Virus record (IMG/VR): IMGVR_UViG_3300026484_000295
Coordinates: 62,001 to 126,000 of that record
DNA from: a virus
Direction: 5' to 3' (one strand)
Length of the DNA: 64,000 bases
In this document: positions 45,152-54,482 of the stretch, one piece after another
Layout of the letters: every line of letters starts with the position of its first letter
Numbering within the stretch: position 1 is the first letter of the stretch
Notes under the pieces: model-generated
What the model saw: only the letters and a program-made list of their open reading frames with translations
Databases searched by the model: none
Told to the model about the DNA's origin: nothing
Position numbers and translations under genes: made by a program

Positions 45152-47839
45152 TTATGAAACTATATCAATTGTTCTTGATGGTTTTCTTATAGTATTTATA
45201 ATTTTATGTTTTTCAACAATCTGTGTAAAAACTATTTTATCTTTTAAAATATCTAATGTTGATGATGGAGTTATCTGACTACCATTAATATCATTTATCA
45301 TCTCTATATGTTGTACTTCCTCAACATTACTATGAATCCATTCAATCAATCTGGATAAATAAAAATGCTTTCCTAATGGAATATTACTAATATCAAAGAA
45401 ACTGTCAATTACACTATCAATCTTAGACTTTAATAATTCATTTGTTATTGAAAATGTATGAGATTTAAAAATTTTCATAGCAATTTCAATTTCAAAAGTA
45501 TTCGAATTATAAACTTGGACTATATCAGAAATCATTTTTCGTTGATTAATATTATTAATTAAATTATTAATTTCAGAACTTGTTAATGGTTCATACAAAT
45601 CAATATTCTTTTTTAAATCTTTTTTTATTGCAGTAACATATATCTCAACTATATTTGATTTACTAGGGTTAATAAATATATCATCTGATTTATAATGCGT
45701 CCAAATATATGATAAATTTACTTCTGGTAAATATATATTTTTTGTCTTATATAGTAAAGTCATAGAATACAATGTATCGGTCGATGTTAAATTAATATCA
45801 ATTATATCAATATCATCAAATAACTTATTCAATGATAATAAAATATTAATCTTATTATCGTCTAAATAGTTTTCTATATCATCTTTTGATATCGCATCAA
45901 ACTTAAAATATAAATATTTATTTGTATTCGATTCAAATACTATATTTTTAATTGAGTAATCAAGCATTAAAATATTATTTAATGTATTTTCATTAATAAT
46001 ACTTAAAATATCATTTTCATTAACCTTTTTATTAATCAATTTAATAATAGTCCCTTTAGTTTTCCTTTCAGTAAACTCAGACGGATAACGATACCAAAGA
46101 TTTGCTGGAATACTATCTATATCAAAAATTTCAAAATAATATTCTTTACTATTTTCTATAAATTTAATACTATCAAATTTGTCAACTACTGATGGTTCAG
46201 TAAAATATGCGGTTGGAGTAATTATAAAAATCTCTTCATCAAATCCATCTTCAACTAATTTAAATACAGAAATATCCATTTTTTCTGCATCAAAGAATAT
46301 ATCTATAAATTCATTAGTCATTCTAGCACTATTTTTACCAATATAACTACGTAGAATGACCGTAGAGTATTTAACCCTTGGGTGTAGCATTCCTGCAGTT
46401 TCATAGTCAGATGCCGTTACAAATCGATCTTGAATACTTCTTAACTTTCTGGCCATATATTTGATTTGTTCATCACTTTCTGCCGGGGTACCATCTTTAG
46501 CACTAAATCTATCTATAACATCTAAGCTTAATGACGAAGATTGTGTTTGTTCAATGTAACTATCGAAATATTCTACATCTAAACTTATAGCTGGGATTTT
46601 TGCATTCACCACATTCATAATTTCATCACTATTATTAAAATTTTTTCTATAAAATAATAATGTTTTTGCAGCAGGTAAAAGAATTTCTGAATTTTTACCA
46701 TCACCAAATAATAATTCTATATGTCCATCTGGAGTATTATTTACTTCATAAGCATATTTATGAGTGTGATTATTTAAATTATCAACTTCAAAATAAGTTC
46801 TTAATAAATTATCTTGTGCATCATATTGACGTACTAATGTTTTATTATCAAATATATTTTCTTCATATGAAGTCATCTTAAAGTTTTTTATAGATTTTGT
46901 TACTTCTATTGGTCTAGTAAATGTACCACCTTGAATTGCAGGTATATACATAAATACATTTTTATCCAAAATATTATAACCTTTATCATATCGTAATGTA
47001 AATTCAAATCCGGCCTCATTAAACGGAGCATATAATGCATCTTCATTATAAGATAGCGCATCTTCTGTATTTTCACTATTAAAATAAGTAATACTATCAA
47101 ATAATAAACTTTGTAGCTCAAAGGGCTTGTCCTGTCCCATATATTCTGGATATATATTAGTATTTGGTTTATATCTCATTTGAAATTTATCTATAAAAAT
47201 TGATCTTTCAAAATATTCAAAATTATCTTCTACTATACGTTTCACTTTAATATTTTCAGTTTCTTTGAAATCAGATAACTTATCAAATATATTATCTAGT
47301 GTATTCATAAAATCTTCGGCCGTTACATTTTTCAACAAATAATCTAATTTATATTGAAAATATCTACTTACTGTAAATTCAATAGGTACAAAGGTTATAT
47401 CGTTGGTTTTTGAAAGTATATCATTTACAGATCCAACATTTTTAACCTTATTTAGAATCTGTGCTCCAGATGCACCATTTGAAAGGTCTATTTTTAAAAT
47501 TGAAATCGAGGGTTTAATTCTAGCATATTTATATCCCAACATATCTGCAATTTTAATTATGTTTTTTCTTTCTTTGGCAGAAGATAAATACACTTCATTC
47601 ATATTAGTATCCATACGATATGCCATCATTTCACCATAAAATGCAAATAATTCAATCAACATCATAACATAATCAGATCTGAAATAATCATTATAGTTCG
47701 GATAAGTTTGTTCAATATAATCTTGAAGTGTTTGCCTAATAGAATGAAAATCATATTCCTCAAAATTATAATTTTCGATAAGATTAGTGAATTCCGTAGA
47801 TAATTGTTTAACTTCTCTTTCAAAAGTTTTTACTGCCAT
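45152..47839 (-). CDS. gp6: Baseplate wedge protein gp6 (baseplate J-like)
   Basis: 895 residues from the ATG at 47837-47839 (MAVKTFEREV), preceded by AAAAAAGAGG. A longer frame from a TTG would include the promoter and is rejected. The hallmark near residue 50 is DYFRSDYVMMLIELFAFYGE, then MMAYRMDTNMNEVYLSSA, as in T4 gp6. FDAKDGTPAESDEQIKYMAR-type J-domain sequence follows later. gp6 forms the inner ring of the wedge that holds the baseplate together. Longer than T4 gp6. The upstream region is a perfect inverted copy of the one upstream of gp4. Confidence 0.9.
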   Translation of the reverse strand: MAVKTFEREVKQLSTEFTNLIENYNFEEYDFHSIRQTLQDYIEQTYPNYNDYFRSDYVMMLIELFAFYGEMMAYRMDTNMNEVYLSSAKERKNIIKIADMLGYKYARIKPSISILKIDLSNGASGAQILNKVKNVGSVNDILSKTNDITFVPIEFTVSRYFQYKLDYLLKNVTAEDFMNTLDNIFDKLSDFKETENIKVKRIVEDNFEYFERSIFIDKFQMRYKPNTNIYPEYMGQDKPFELQSLLFDSITYFNSENTEDALSYNEDALYAPFNEAGFEFTLRYDKGYNILDKNVFMYIPAIQGGTFTRPIEVTKSIKNFKMTSYEENIFDNKTLVRQYDAQDNLLRTYFEVDNLNNHTHKYAYEVNNTPDGHIELLFGDGKNSEILLPAAKTLLFYRKNFNNSDEIMNVVNAKIPAISLDVEYFDSYIEQTQSSSLSLDVIDRFSAKDGTPAESDEQIKYMARKLRSIQDRFVTASDYETAGMLHPRVKYSTVILRSYIGKNSARMTNEFIDIFFDAEKMDISVFKLVEDGFDEEIFIITPTAYFTEPSVVDKFDSIKFIENSKEYYFEIFDIDSIPANLWYRYPSEFTERKTKGTIIKLINKKVNENDILSIINENTLNNILMLDYSIKNIVFESNTNKYLYFKFDAISKDDIENYLDDNKINILLSLNKLFDDIDIIDINLTSTDTLYSMTLLYKTKNIYLPEVNLSYIWTHYKSDDIFINPSKSNIVEIYVTAIKKDLKKNIDLYEPLTSSEINNLINNINQRKMISDIVQVYNSNTFEIEIAMKIFKSHTFSITNELLKSKIDSVIDSFFDISNIPLGKHFYLSRLIEWIHSNVEEVQHIEMINDINGSQITPSSTLDILKDKIVFTQIVEKHKIINTIRKPSRTIDIVS

Positions 47840-47962
47840 ATTAACCTCTTTTTTCCTATTTCCTTTATTTATTCTATTTTTAAACAATTTTTTATTAAAA
47901 CATTAAGCTTAACCATTTATTTAAATAAATAAAGGAAATAGGAAAAAAGAGGTTAATATGGC
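47835..47962. promoter_or_regulatory. 39-bp perfect inverted repeat: shared divergent control region of gp6 and gp4
   Basis: 47835-47873 and 47924-47962 are exact reverse complements. Each arm contains an AATAAATA late-type box, an AAAAAAGAGG ribosome site, the ATG and the next codon. The 50-base centre is AT-rich. Confidence 0.9.
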
Positions 47963-48413
47963 ATCAGGAAGCTGGAAACAGGGAAAATACACACCAACGA
48001 ACCCAGATAAATATAAAGGGTCATTACCAATAGTTTTTAGAAGTAGTTGGGAAAGAAGAGTTTTTTATTTCTTAGATCATCACCCAGCTGTTATATCTTG
48101 GGGTAGCGAAAGTATAATTATACCGTATATTTATCAAGTTGATAATAAACAGCATAGATATTATATAGATGTTGATTTTATAATTAATGATAAAGATGGG
48201 AAACAAAAAAGGTATATAATAGAAATAAAACCTCACGATCAAACAATCCCTCCAAAACCACCAAAGAAAAAATCAGCAAAAGCTATGCAAAGATACAACC
48301 AACAGGTTTTGGCTTTTCAAAAAAATCAAGATAAGTGGATGGCAGCTGAAATTTGGGCTAAAAAAAATGGATATATTTTTAGTATATGGACAGAAAAAAC
48401 ATTAGGTTTATAA
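47958..48413 (+). CDS. gp4: Head completion nuclease gp4
   Basis: 151 residues, same length class as T4 gp4. The N-terminus MASGSWKQGKYTPTNPDKY and VFRSSWERRVFYFLDHHPAV are typical. A PD-(D/E)xK nuclease arrangement is visible: Glu32 in SSWERR, Asp73 in YYIDVDF, and Glu89-x-Lys91 in YIIEIKP, as in Vsr/TnsA-like folds. gp4 acts in head completion after packaging. It is the only plus-strand gene here and is divergent from gp6. Confidence 0.88.
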   Translation: MASGSWKQGKYTPTNPDKYKGSLPIVFRSSWERRVFYFLDHHPAVISWGSESIIIPYIYQVDNKQHRYYIDVDFIINDKDGKQKRYIIEIKPHDQTIPPKPPKKKSAKAMQRYNQQVLAFQKNQDKWMAAEIWAKKNGYIFSIWTEKTLGL

Positions 48414-48432
48414 ACTCTGCGAACATAAAAAA

Positions 48433-48460
48433 AGCCAATAATTAAAAATAATTATTGGCT
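48433..48460 (-). terminator. Intrinsic terminator of the head operon
   Basis: 11-bp perfect stem AGCCAATAATT/AATTATTGGCT with a 6-base loop, followed by TTTTTTT on the minus strand. It lies between the stops of gp23 and gp4 and may slow both directions. Confidence 0.85.
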
Positions 48461-48488
48461 ATTATATAGTTAAATATTAATTTAGGAA

Positions 48489-49712
48489 TTAACCTAAATT
48501 AACACTTACTTTACCATAGTATGCATCAGCACCCATCATATTGTCAGCGATACCATATCTAGTACTTAACATTACTCTAGGCATAAATGAATTACCATCT
48601 AAAATTGTTGGAGATACTTCTAATGGTACATATGGCATATAAACAATACCAGTATCAGTTTCAGTATTACCTTTGTAACCCATTAAAATATCATCAGTTG
48701 TTCTGATAATATCAGTAAAAACTTTAAATCTACCTTCAATTGTTCCAGCTAAACCAATGTTTGTTGGATCAACATATGAACTTGCAGATGGAGCAAAGTT
48801 AAAAGATTTAAGAGTTTGAAGAATTGTTAAAACATTAGGATTAACGATCATCCAGTTTGCAGCCCCTCTTCTAGTTCTTACAGCAATTTGATTAGAAACT
48901 TCTAATACTTTAGTGTACATAGCTTGATATTTTTCAGCCATTGAGTTAGTTCCAGAAACATTACTATAATCATAGTTTGCTGTATAACCTACTTTTGATT
49001 CAATAGTTTGTAGTAATTCTCTATCAATATCATTAGCAATTGTTTGTGCAAGCGCTGTAATCATTTCTTTTTCAATATTGATACCTAATGAAGCTTGAGC
49101 ATCTTGTGCTGCTTCTAAAGACCATTGTGCTGCTAATTTTCTTGTTTTAGCAGTTACAGTAGTTTGAGTGAATTTTAAAGTTGTTTCTTTAAACTCATTG
49201 TAAGTTGGATTAGCAACTGTATTAAGAGTCATTTTTTCACCATCTTCAGTAGTCATTTTACTTGCATACTGATTAACACCAGCTACATATGATACTTCTG
49301 CTCCAGCTGGGTATGTTACATTTGTACCATCAACAGTTGCTTTTGGAGCATCTGGGTCGTTTTGTACTAATGCATTATATCTAGCTGCTTCTGCTGTTGC
49401 AGTATTAGCATCACCTAAATCAATTACTGAATCAGATGCATAAACATATTTAAGAGACATACATATACCTGTTCTCTCTTTAAGTGGTTGAACACCTACT
49501 AATTGATCAGCAACAACATTTGTCATTACTCTTCTTGCCAAAGGCATAATTAATTTTGGAACCGATTTGATAGCTCCACTAAAAGTAGCTTCATTTAAAG
49601 TTTCAGCATAATTCGCTTCATTTTCTAAGATTACTCTCATAGAATCTTTTTTGTGTTCAGCTACACCTTCTAATAATGATTCTACTAACATTTTTGGTTG
49701 TACTTGTGCCAT
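48489..49712 (-). CDS. gp23: Major capsid protein gp23
   Basis: 407 residues, shorter than T4 gp23. The order matches the family: a variable N-terminus, SVPKLIMPLARRVMTNVVAD, GVQPLKERTGICMSLKYVYA, and a C-terminal ANWMIVNPNVLTILQTLKSF, YMPYVPLEV, then PRVMLSTRYGI. A gp21-type cleavage site (L/I-x-E) is plausible at LNE (about residue 41, before ATFSGAIKS), which would remove the N-terminal peptide during maturation. It forms the hexameric shell. An exact late promoter at 49760-49767 and a strong ribosome site AAGGAG suit a very highly expressed gene. Confidence 0.93.
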   Translation of the reverse strand: MAQVQPKMLVESLLEGVAEHKKDSMRVILENEANYAETLNEATFSGAIKSVPKLIMPLARRVMTNVVADQLVGVQPLKERTGICMSLKYVYASDSVIDLGDANTATAEAARYNALVQNDPDAPKATVDGTNVTYPAGAEVSYVAGVNQYASKMTTEDGEKMTLNTVANPTYNEFKETTLKFTQTTVTAKTRKLAAQWSLEAAQDAQASLGINIEKEMITALAQTIANDIDRELLQTIESKVGYTANYDYSNVSGTNSMAEKYQAMYTKVLEVSNQIAVRTRRGAANWMIVNPNVLTILQTLKSFNFAPSASSYVDPTNIGLAGTIEGRFKVFTDIIRTTDDILMGYKGNTETDTGIVYMPYVPLEVSPTILDGNSFMPRVMLSTRYGIADNMMGADAYYGKVSVNLG

Positions 49713-49759
49713 TTTAATTTCTCCTTAAAAAGAACTTCTGTTTTTTATTATTTCATTTT

Positions 49760-49767
49760 TATTTATA
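49760..49767 (-). promoter_or_regulatory. T4-type late promoter of the major capsid gene
   Basis: Exact TATAAATA about 48 bases upstream of gp23. A perfect hairpin GATATTTT-AA-AAAATATC (49770-49787) lies directly upstream and could stop read-through from gp22. Confidence 0.8.
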
Positions 49768-49825
49768 TCGATATTTTAAAAAATATCATTTTTTAAAAGA
49801 TTTTAACCTTATTTTAATAAGATTT

Positions 49826-51055
49826 CTATCTAATTCCCGCTAATGACATTAAATTTGTCAATTCATCTGATGTTTTTGTTTCTGTATCACCTGAACTTAT
49901 TGAAGTTTGTACCGATTCAACAATCAATTCTTCTTTAATTTCTTGTTCAACATTTTTAATAACTTCTTCTTTTGAAAAACCTGCATTAAAAGTATCTACA
50001 ACTGATTCCATTAAAGTATCAATTTGTGTTTCAAGTTTATCCGATTCAATATTTTCAGCTAATTTTTCTAAAGCTTCTTTTTTATCATCAGTTAAGATTG
50101 ATCCTTTTGATTCAACAATTACTTTTTTCTTTAAAGTTTCAACTTCTATTTGTGACTCTTCTAATCTTGCATGTTCTTTTTTCAACATATCTTTATATTG
50201 TTCAACTTTTGCTTCAGTTTCTTTTTTCATTTCAAGAATTTCTTCTGCTACTTCTTCATCAATATTCCAATATTGTTTAACAATACCTTTAATTGATTCT
50301 AATAATTCTCTACCTTGAACTTCTTTCATAATAGATTCTTTATCAGCTTTAACTTCAGCTAATTCTTGTTCTAAGAAAATCTCTGTTGATGTAACTAAAT
50401 TTTCTTTTATAGATTCGATTCTTTCATCAGCTTCAGCTTTCATTCTTTCTTCTGTTTCTCTTATAGCTTCTTCTACTCTATCAATAGATTTAGATTCAAC
50501 TAATTCAGATTCTGCTTCTTCTAAATTATTTTCTAATTCATTAATTGTTTCAACTAATTCCTTATTTAATAATTCCGCTTCTTCTAATGATTCTTCTAAT
50601 TCAGTAATAATAGATGTACTACTCTCCATAGCAATTTCAAATGTATTATTAAATTTTTCCTTTGCTATATCAAATGCAGCCTCGTATTTTGCTTCTAATT
50701 CTTCAGTTAATTTCGCTTCTGCTTCTTCTAAATCACTTTCAGAAATATTTACAAAAGGTTTTGATTCTAATTCTTCAATATTATCTTCAAGATTTTCTAT
50801 TTCCTCTTTTGCCGCCTCAGCAACACTTTTAGCTTCCTCTAACTTTGTTTTATAAGATTCTTCTAACGTTTTAAAAGTTTCTTCAAATTTAGTTTTAGCA
50901 GCTTCAAAATTTTCTTTAGCTTTTGCTTCAACTTCAGCTCTTACCGCTTCTTCTCTCGCCGCAATAGCTTCTGTTAAAGAAACTTCTAAAGTTTCTTTTA
51001 CTTCATCTGTTAAAACATTATTTTCCAATAATGGTTTTAGGATTTCTGTCATCAT
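49826..51055 (-). CDS. gp22: Prohead scaffold protein gp22
   Basis: 409 residues between gp21 and gp23, as in T4. Almost wholly helical coiled coil, extremely Glu/Lys-rich (KTKFEETFKTLEESYKTKLE, then EAESELVESKSID). An acidic, heptad-rich scaffold such as T4 gp22 fills the prohead core and is later degraded by gp21. Cleavable L/I-x-E sites are numerous. AGGAG lies seven bases before the first ATG. Ends in TAG. Confidence 0.85.
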   Translation of the reverse strand: MMTEILKPLLENNVLTDEVKETLEVSLTEAIAAREEAVRAEVEAKAKENFEAAKTKFEETFKTLEESYKTKLEEAKSVAEAAKEEIENLEDNIEELESKPFVNISESDLEEAEAKLTEELEAKYEAAFDIAKEKFNNTFEIAMESSTSIITELEESLEEAELLNKELVETINELENNLEEAESELVESKSIDRVEEAIRETEERMKAEADERIESIKENLVTSTEIFLEQELAEVKADKESIMKEVQGRELLESIKGIVKQYWNIDEEVAEEILEMKKETEAKVEQYKDMLKKEHARLEESQIEVETLKKKVIVESKGSILTDDKKEALEKLAENIESDKLETQIDTLMESVVDTFNAGFSKEEVIKNVEQEIKEELIVESVQTSISSGDTETKTSDELTNLMSLAGIR

Positions 51056-51083
51056 AGTCTAACTCCTGTTCAAGCTTTTTCTT

Positions 51084-51722
51084 TTATTTATTTTTATTTA
51101 TTACAGAATTCAAAAACTTCTGAATTTCTTTAGTAAAATATTTTTGAGCTGCTTTATCTTCAACTACAGCTTCACTTAACGAAACAATTTTTGGATCATT
51201 ATAAATTATATTCAATGATTCTTGTAAACTATTTGGAAACGCCTCTGGTGCACTTGGTGTAGCAACAATATCCACAGTAATTAAATTAAAAGATTCTACT
51301 AATGTAATACCATCTTCATGTTTTGTTGAACCAGAACCCCTAGAAGAAACACCTAATTTTATACCCTCTTTAAGTAAAGCTTTAACAATTTCACCTTTTG
51401 GAGTATCTAATATTTTAGCTCTACCAATCACATCATTACCATTCCAATTAAAACTCTCAATAACATGTGAGACATTATTAAGATTTACCGTAAGTGCCTC
51501 AGGGTGTTCTAATTCACCTAAAACAGTATATCCTTTTAGCATTTTATCTTGAATTTTAGATACTGCCTCTGTTAAAACAGATTTAGGATAAATTCTACCA
51601 TTACCATTTTTGGCTTCAGACTGCATAAAAATACCTTCTAAATACCAATTTTTACCATCACTTTTTGATTCTTGTAAATTAGCTATATTTGGTGCTAATG
51701 ACTCAATTAATAAATCAGCCAT
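51084..51722 (-). CDS. gp21: Prohead core protein and maturation protease gp21
   Basis: 212 residues, same length as T4 gp21. Family marks are NGNGRIYPKSVL, YTVLGELEHPEA (catalytic His in ELEHP), LGVSSRGSGS (catalytic Ser) and VDIVATPSAP. It is the herpesvirus-protease-like serine protease that processes the scaffold, gp23 and itself. It overlaps no neighbour; gp22 starts 28 bases downstream. Confidence 0.92.
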   Translation of the reverse strand: MADLLIESLAPNIANLQESKSDGKNWYLEGIFMQSEAKNGNGRIYPKSVLTEAVSKIQDKMLKGYTVLGELEHPEALTVNLNNVSHVIESFNWNGNDVIGRAKILDTPKGEIVKALLKEGIKLGVSSRGSGSTKHEDGITLVESFNLITVDIVATPSAPEAFPNSLQESLNIIYNDPKIVSLSEAVVEDKAAQKYFTKEIQKFLNSVINKNK

Positions 51723-51724
51723 AA

Positions 51725-51940
51725 TTACTCCTCATTAGATAAATCTTCTGATTCATCTAATTCTTTCTTTAATTCTGCTTCTTCATCATTAGGATTTTTA
51801 TATGTACCACCAAATACCTCTTCATTTGAAAGATATTTTTTTCCAGCCATATATTCAGCTAAAGATGTTTTTAATGCTTCTCTTGCACCATCAAAATCTT
51901 CACCTTCAATTGCATCAACCATTTTTCTAATATTTGACAT
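51725..51940 (-). CDS. Small prohead core protein (gp67/gp68-like)
   Basis: 71 residues, acidic, reading IRKMVDAIEGEDFDGAREAL, then KTSLAEYMAGKKYL, and a Glu-rich tail. The pattern 'I-x-A-I-x-x-x-D-F-x-x-A' and the position immediately before gp21 match the small prohead core proteins gp67/gp68 of T4 relatives. Which of the two it represents cannot be settled. 2 bases separate its stop from gp21. Confidence 0.75.
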   Translation of the reverse strand: MSNIRKMVDAIEGEDFDGAREALKTSLAEYMAGKKYLSNEEVFGGTYKNPNDEEAELKKELDESEDLSNEE

Positions 51941-51954
51941 GTCTTAATCTCCTT

Positions 51955-51989
51955 ACAATTTTTTAAAATTTATTGCGCAAAAAAATTGT
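51955..51989 (-). promoter_or_regulatory. 10-bp inverted repeat with promoter-like box, next to ribosome site
   Basis: ACAATTTTTT and AAAAAATTGT (51955-51964 with 51980-51989) enclose CAATAAAT. On the RNA the downstream arm abuts TAAGGAG of the prohead core gene. The box differs from the consensus at the first base, so the promoter call is weaker than the hairpin. Confidence 0.45.
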
Positions 51990-52117
51990 TTTCATTAGTA
52001 TTTATTACAATTAAATCTTTTTTTATATATTTTATGTGTTTTTCATAAATATAATACATCATTAAATTATATTTGTTTCATTATTTTTAAATTTGAAGAT
52101 AATAAATGTGAGGGGGG

Positions 52118-52143
52118 TTATCTGGAGAAAATTCTCCAGATAA
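52118..52143 (-). terminator. Hairpin after the tail tube gene
   Basis: Perfect 12-bp stem TTATCTGGAGAA/TTCTCCAGATAA about 20 bases past the tail-tube stop. The highly expressed tube gene is probably separated from the prohead genes by it. Confidence 0.65.
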
Positions 52144-52163
52144 AATTATTTAAGAATTATTTT

Positions 52164-52853
52164 TTATTTTTGTGAAAATGCATTAGATGTAGTAGCATTT
52201 GAATCATCTGTACCATCATCCACAGCAGTACCATAACTAAATGAAGGCATCCAAGTAGTAAAGTTAGCGTATCTAATACCTAAATTTACAGATGAAAGTC
52301 CTGCATCATCCGAATAGTCTAAAGTACCAAAATCACAAGTCATTACTACACACTTGTGATAATACCATGCCATTAATGCCGTTCCATCACCACTTAATTC
52401 TTCCGCAGTCATGTTGAAAAAATATGCTGCAGCAGATTTAGCATGATAATTAGTATCAAAGTTTGCTTGTTTTTGTAGTTGTGTTTGAGCTGCTCTTGAA
52501 ACTGCTCCGTCTAATGAGTCATCCAACTCAACTGTTGCTTGATCTTGAGTTTTTCTACCTGCAAAATAAACTTTTGAGTTTAACTTAGGTACTTCAATCT
52601 CAGCAAATGTAACATTAGGTTTTGTTATTGTTTTAACATGATGTCCTACAGCTCTAAATACTCCAAATTTAACTCTAAATCTGTGCATTAATTTTACTTC
52701 AACATCCTCTACGTTATGAGCTCCGTCACCACCAACATTAAATGCTGCCGATCCAAATTCATTTCCACCAGTAGCTTTAGAATCAGCAAATGCATCTGCT
52801 GCTGCCGCAGAAGTTCCTACTGCAGTTCCATTATCTCCATTATACCATGCCAT
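52164..52853 (-). CDS. gp19: Tail tube protein gp19
   Basis: 229 residues. A Gly/Ala/Asn-rich N-terminal extension of about 45 residues, then the tube domain: VKLMHRFRVKFGVFRAVGHH, VKTITKPNVTFAEIEVPKLN, VELDDSLDGAVSRAAQTQLQ, and near the end GLSSVNLGIRYANFTTW. It polymerises into the inner tube of the contractile tail. In T4 gene 19 precedes 20; here it follows 20, so order is 20-19-68-21-22-23. The N-terminal extension is unusual and may be surface- or lumen-exposed. Confidence 0.88.
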   Translation of the reverse strand: MAWYNGDNGTAVGTSAAAADAFADSKATGGNEFGSAAFNVGGDGAHNVEDVEVKLMHRFRVKFGVFRAVGHHVKTITKPNVTFAEIEVPKLNSKVYFAGRKTQDQATVELDDSLDGAVSRAAQTQLQKQANFDTNYHAKSAAAYFFNMTAEELSGDGTALMAWYYHKCVVMTCDFGTLDYSDDAGLSSVNLGIRYANFTTWMPSFSYGTAVDDGTDDSNATTSNAFSQK

Positions 52854-52895
52854 AATTATATCTCCTTTATGAGTTATTTTTCTATTTCTTTTAAT

Positions 52896-52903
52896 TATTT
52901 ATA
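52896..52903 (-). promoter_or_regulatory. T4-type late promoter of the tail tube gene
   Basis: Exact TATAAATA 43 bases upstream of gp19; AAAGGAG precedes the start. Confidence 0.75.
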
Positions 52904-52937
52904 TCGAAATAATTTTTCTTTTAATTTAGAAATAAGT

Positions 52938-54416
52938 TTATTCTCCACCTTCAATCTGAGTTTGAATTTTTGACCATTTTTTAAGTTGTGTAATATTTTC
53001 TTGAACTTCTTCTTCTGACCAACCAAGTACTTTCTTTTGTAAATATGTAGGCGCAAATTGCTCCATAGGAAAGCCTGTAAATACCGATTGTCTTTGAATC
53101 ATTTTTTCTAATTCTTGATTTTCAGCAACATTTATTGACTCTCGCCATTTCATATTTAATTGATCTGATGAAATATTAATTCCCCGTTCTTTAAGAAACT
53201 CAATAAATAATGATTTAAAAGACCATAAAAATTGTTCCCTGATTTCTGTAAGCCATTTACCGAACCTTGCTTCTTCTGCTAAAGCACTCCCGACTTTACC
53301 ATCATTCCAAGTAGGTTGATTTTCTAAATTGAAATATGAACTTGGGACCCGCATACCAGCTATAAGTTTTTTGTAAAAATAATTAACATCAGCTATTTCA
53401 CCTAAATTTGAAGCACCCGGTAAAGTTTCAACTCTTGATCCTCTACCATCAGCTCTTTGGGCAAAGAAATAATCTTCCTGCATTGATAGTGGATTGAATG
53501 ATGATGCTATACCTAACTCTTTAGATTCCTGAGATGCTGCCGTTCTTCTTCTTTTAATTTCTTCTTTAGTTTGAGTTACAACTTTTTCAGCAATTTTTGC
53601 AGGTGCTTTACCAACATCAATATAAAAAACTCTTCTTTCTGGCGCTCTTACAATCCTATAAATAATCAATGAATCTTCCAATAATGAAACTTTTTTCCAA
53701 TATGGAAATATACTTTCTAAATAACTTTCACCAAAAGGGAAAAATTTAGAATTTTGTCCCTTATTCATAAATCTAACCATTGATGATGAAGGTATGATAT
53801 AAAATTCTTCTCCCTCTTTAACTGCTATACCTGCCGTCTTATCTTCTGATGCCTTTGATAGGTTTTGGTATTTTAAAAATTGTAAATAACTTCCCATTTG
53901 TGCAGAGTCAATTTTTGATTTAGCAATATAATAATTTAATGGTTCAATTCCAACTTCATCATATTCAATAAAATCAATATCCTTATTTTCTATTCTTCTT
54001 AAACCTGCAATTCTGTTTTCTTTATTTTTAACAACAAAATAAAATGAATCCCCATATTTTAGTGATTGTCTTACCGCAAACGGTAATATCTCTTTCAATT
54101 TTAAGGTATCTGTAAATTGACTTATAGCTTTAGATAATACATTTTCTGGGACTTTATCATCAGTATCAAATAGGAAAGGGGAATTAGCTATCGGTTCAAA
54201 CATAAATATTTCTGTTGATATTATATCCAACGCTAAATGAATTTCTGGGTAACGATCCATTTCTTCATAGGTTTCATATCGTTCTAAACGTTTTCCACTC
54301 TGCTCTACAAACTGTGTAAATGCTTCCATATATGACATCCACATAGGTGTTGGAGACTCCATTAATGATTCATCCTCATTCAAATAATGATTTAGTTGTT
54401 CATTTAATATTTCCAT
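52938..54416 (-). CDS. gp20: Portal vertex protein gp20
   Basis: 492 residues. Marks of the gp20 family are DRYPEIHLALDIISTEIFM, RAPERRVFYIDVGKAPAKIA, RGSRVETLPGASNLGEIADV, NYFYKKLIAGMRVPSSYF and FLWSFKSLFIEFLKERGI. It forms the dodecameric portal through which DNA is packaged. The start follows AAAAGGG; an exact late promoter is at 54445-54452. Confidence 0.95.
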   Translation of the reverse strand: MEILNEQLNHYLNEDESLMESPTPMWMSYMEAFTQFVEQSGKRLERYETYEEMDRYPEIHLALDIISTEIFMFEPIANSPFLFDTDDKVPENVLSKAISQFTDTLKLKEILPFAVRQSLKYGDSFYFVVKNKENRIAGLRRIENKDIDFIEYDEVGIEPLNYYIAKSKIDSAQMGSYLQFLKYQNLSKASEDKTAGIAVKEGEEFYIIPSSSMVRFMNKGQNSKFFPFGESYLESIFPYWKKVSLLEDSLIIYRIVRAPERRVFYIDVGKAPAKIAEKVVTQTKEEIKRRRTAASQESKELGIASSFNPLSMQEDYFFAQRADGRGSRVETLPGASNLGEIADVNYFYKKLIAGMRVPSSYFNLENQPTWNDGKVGSALAEEARFGKWLTEIREQFLWSFKSLFIEFLKERGINISSDQLNMKWRESINVAENQELEKMIQRQSVFTGFPMEQFAPTYLQKKVLGWSEEEVQENITQLKKWSKIQTQIEGGE

Positions 54417-54444
54417 TTAATACCCTTTTATACTTAATTATTAT

Positions 54445-54452
54445 TATTTATA
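54445..54452 (-). promoter_or_regulatory. T4-type late promoter of the portal gene
   Basis: Exact TATAAATA 29 bases upstream of gp20. Confidence 0.7.
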
Positions 54453-54482
54453 TATATTTTTTCCATAAATTATAAATATCTT

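Noticed and set aside
47840-47887. Extended gp6 starting at an upstream TTG
   Set aside because: The extra codons are the late promoter and ribosome site; the ATG at 47837-47839 has AAAAAAGAGG and matches the mirrored gp4 start.
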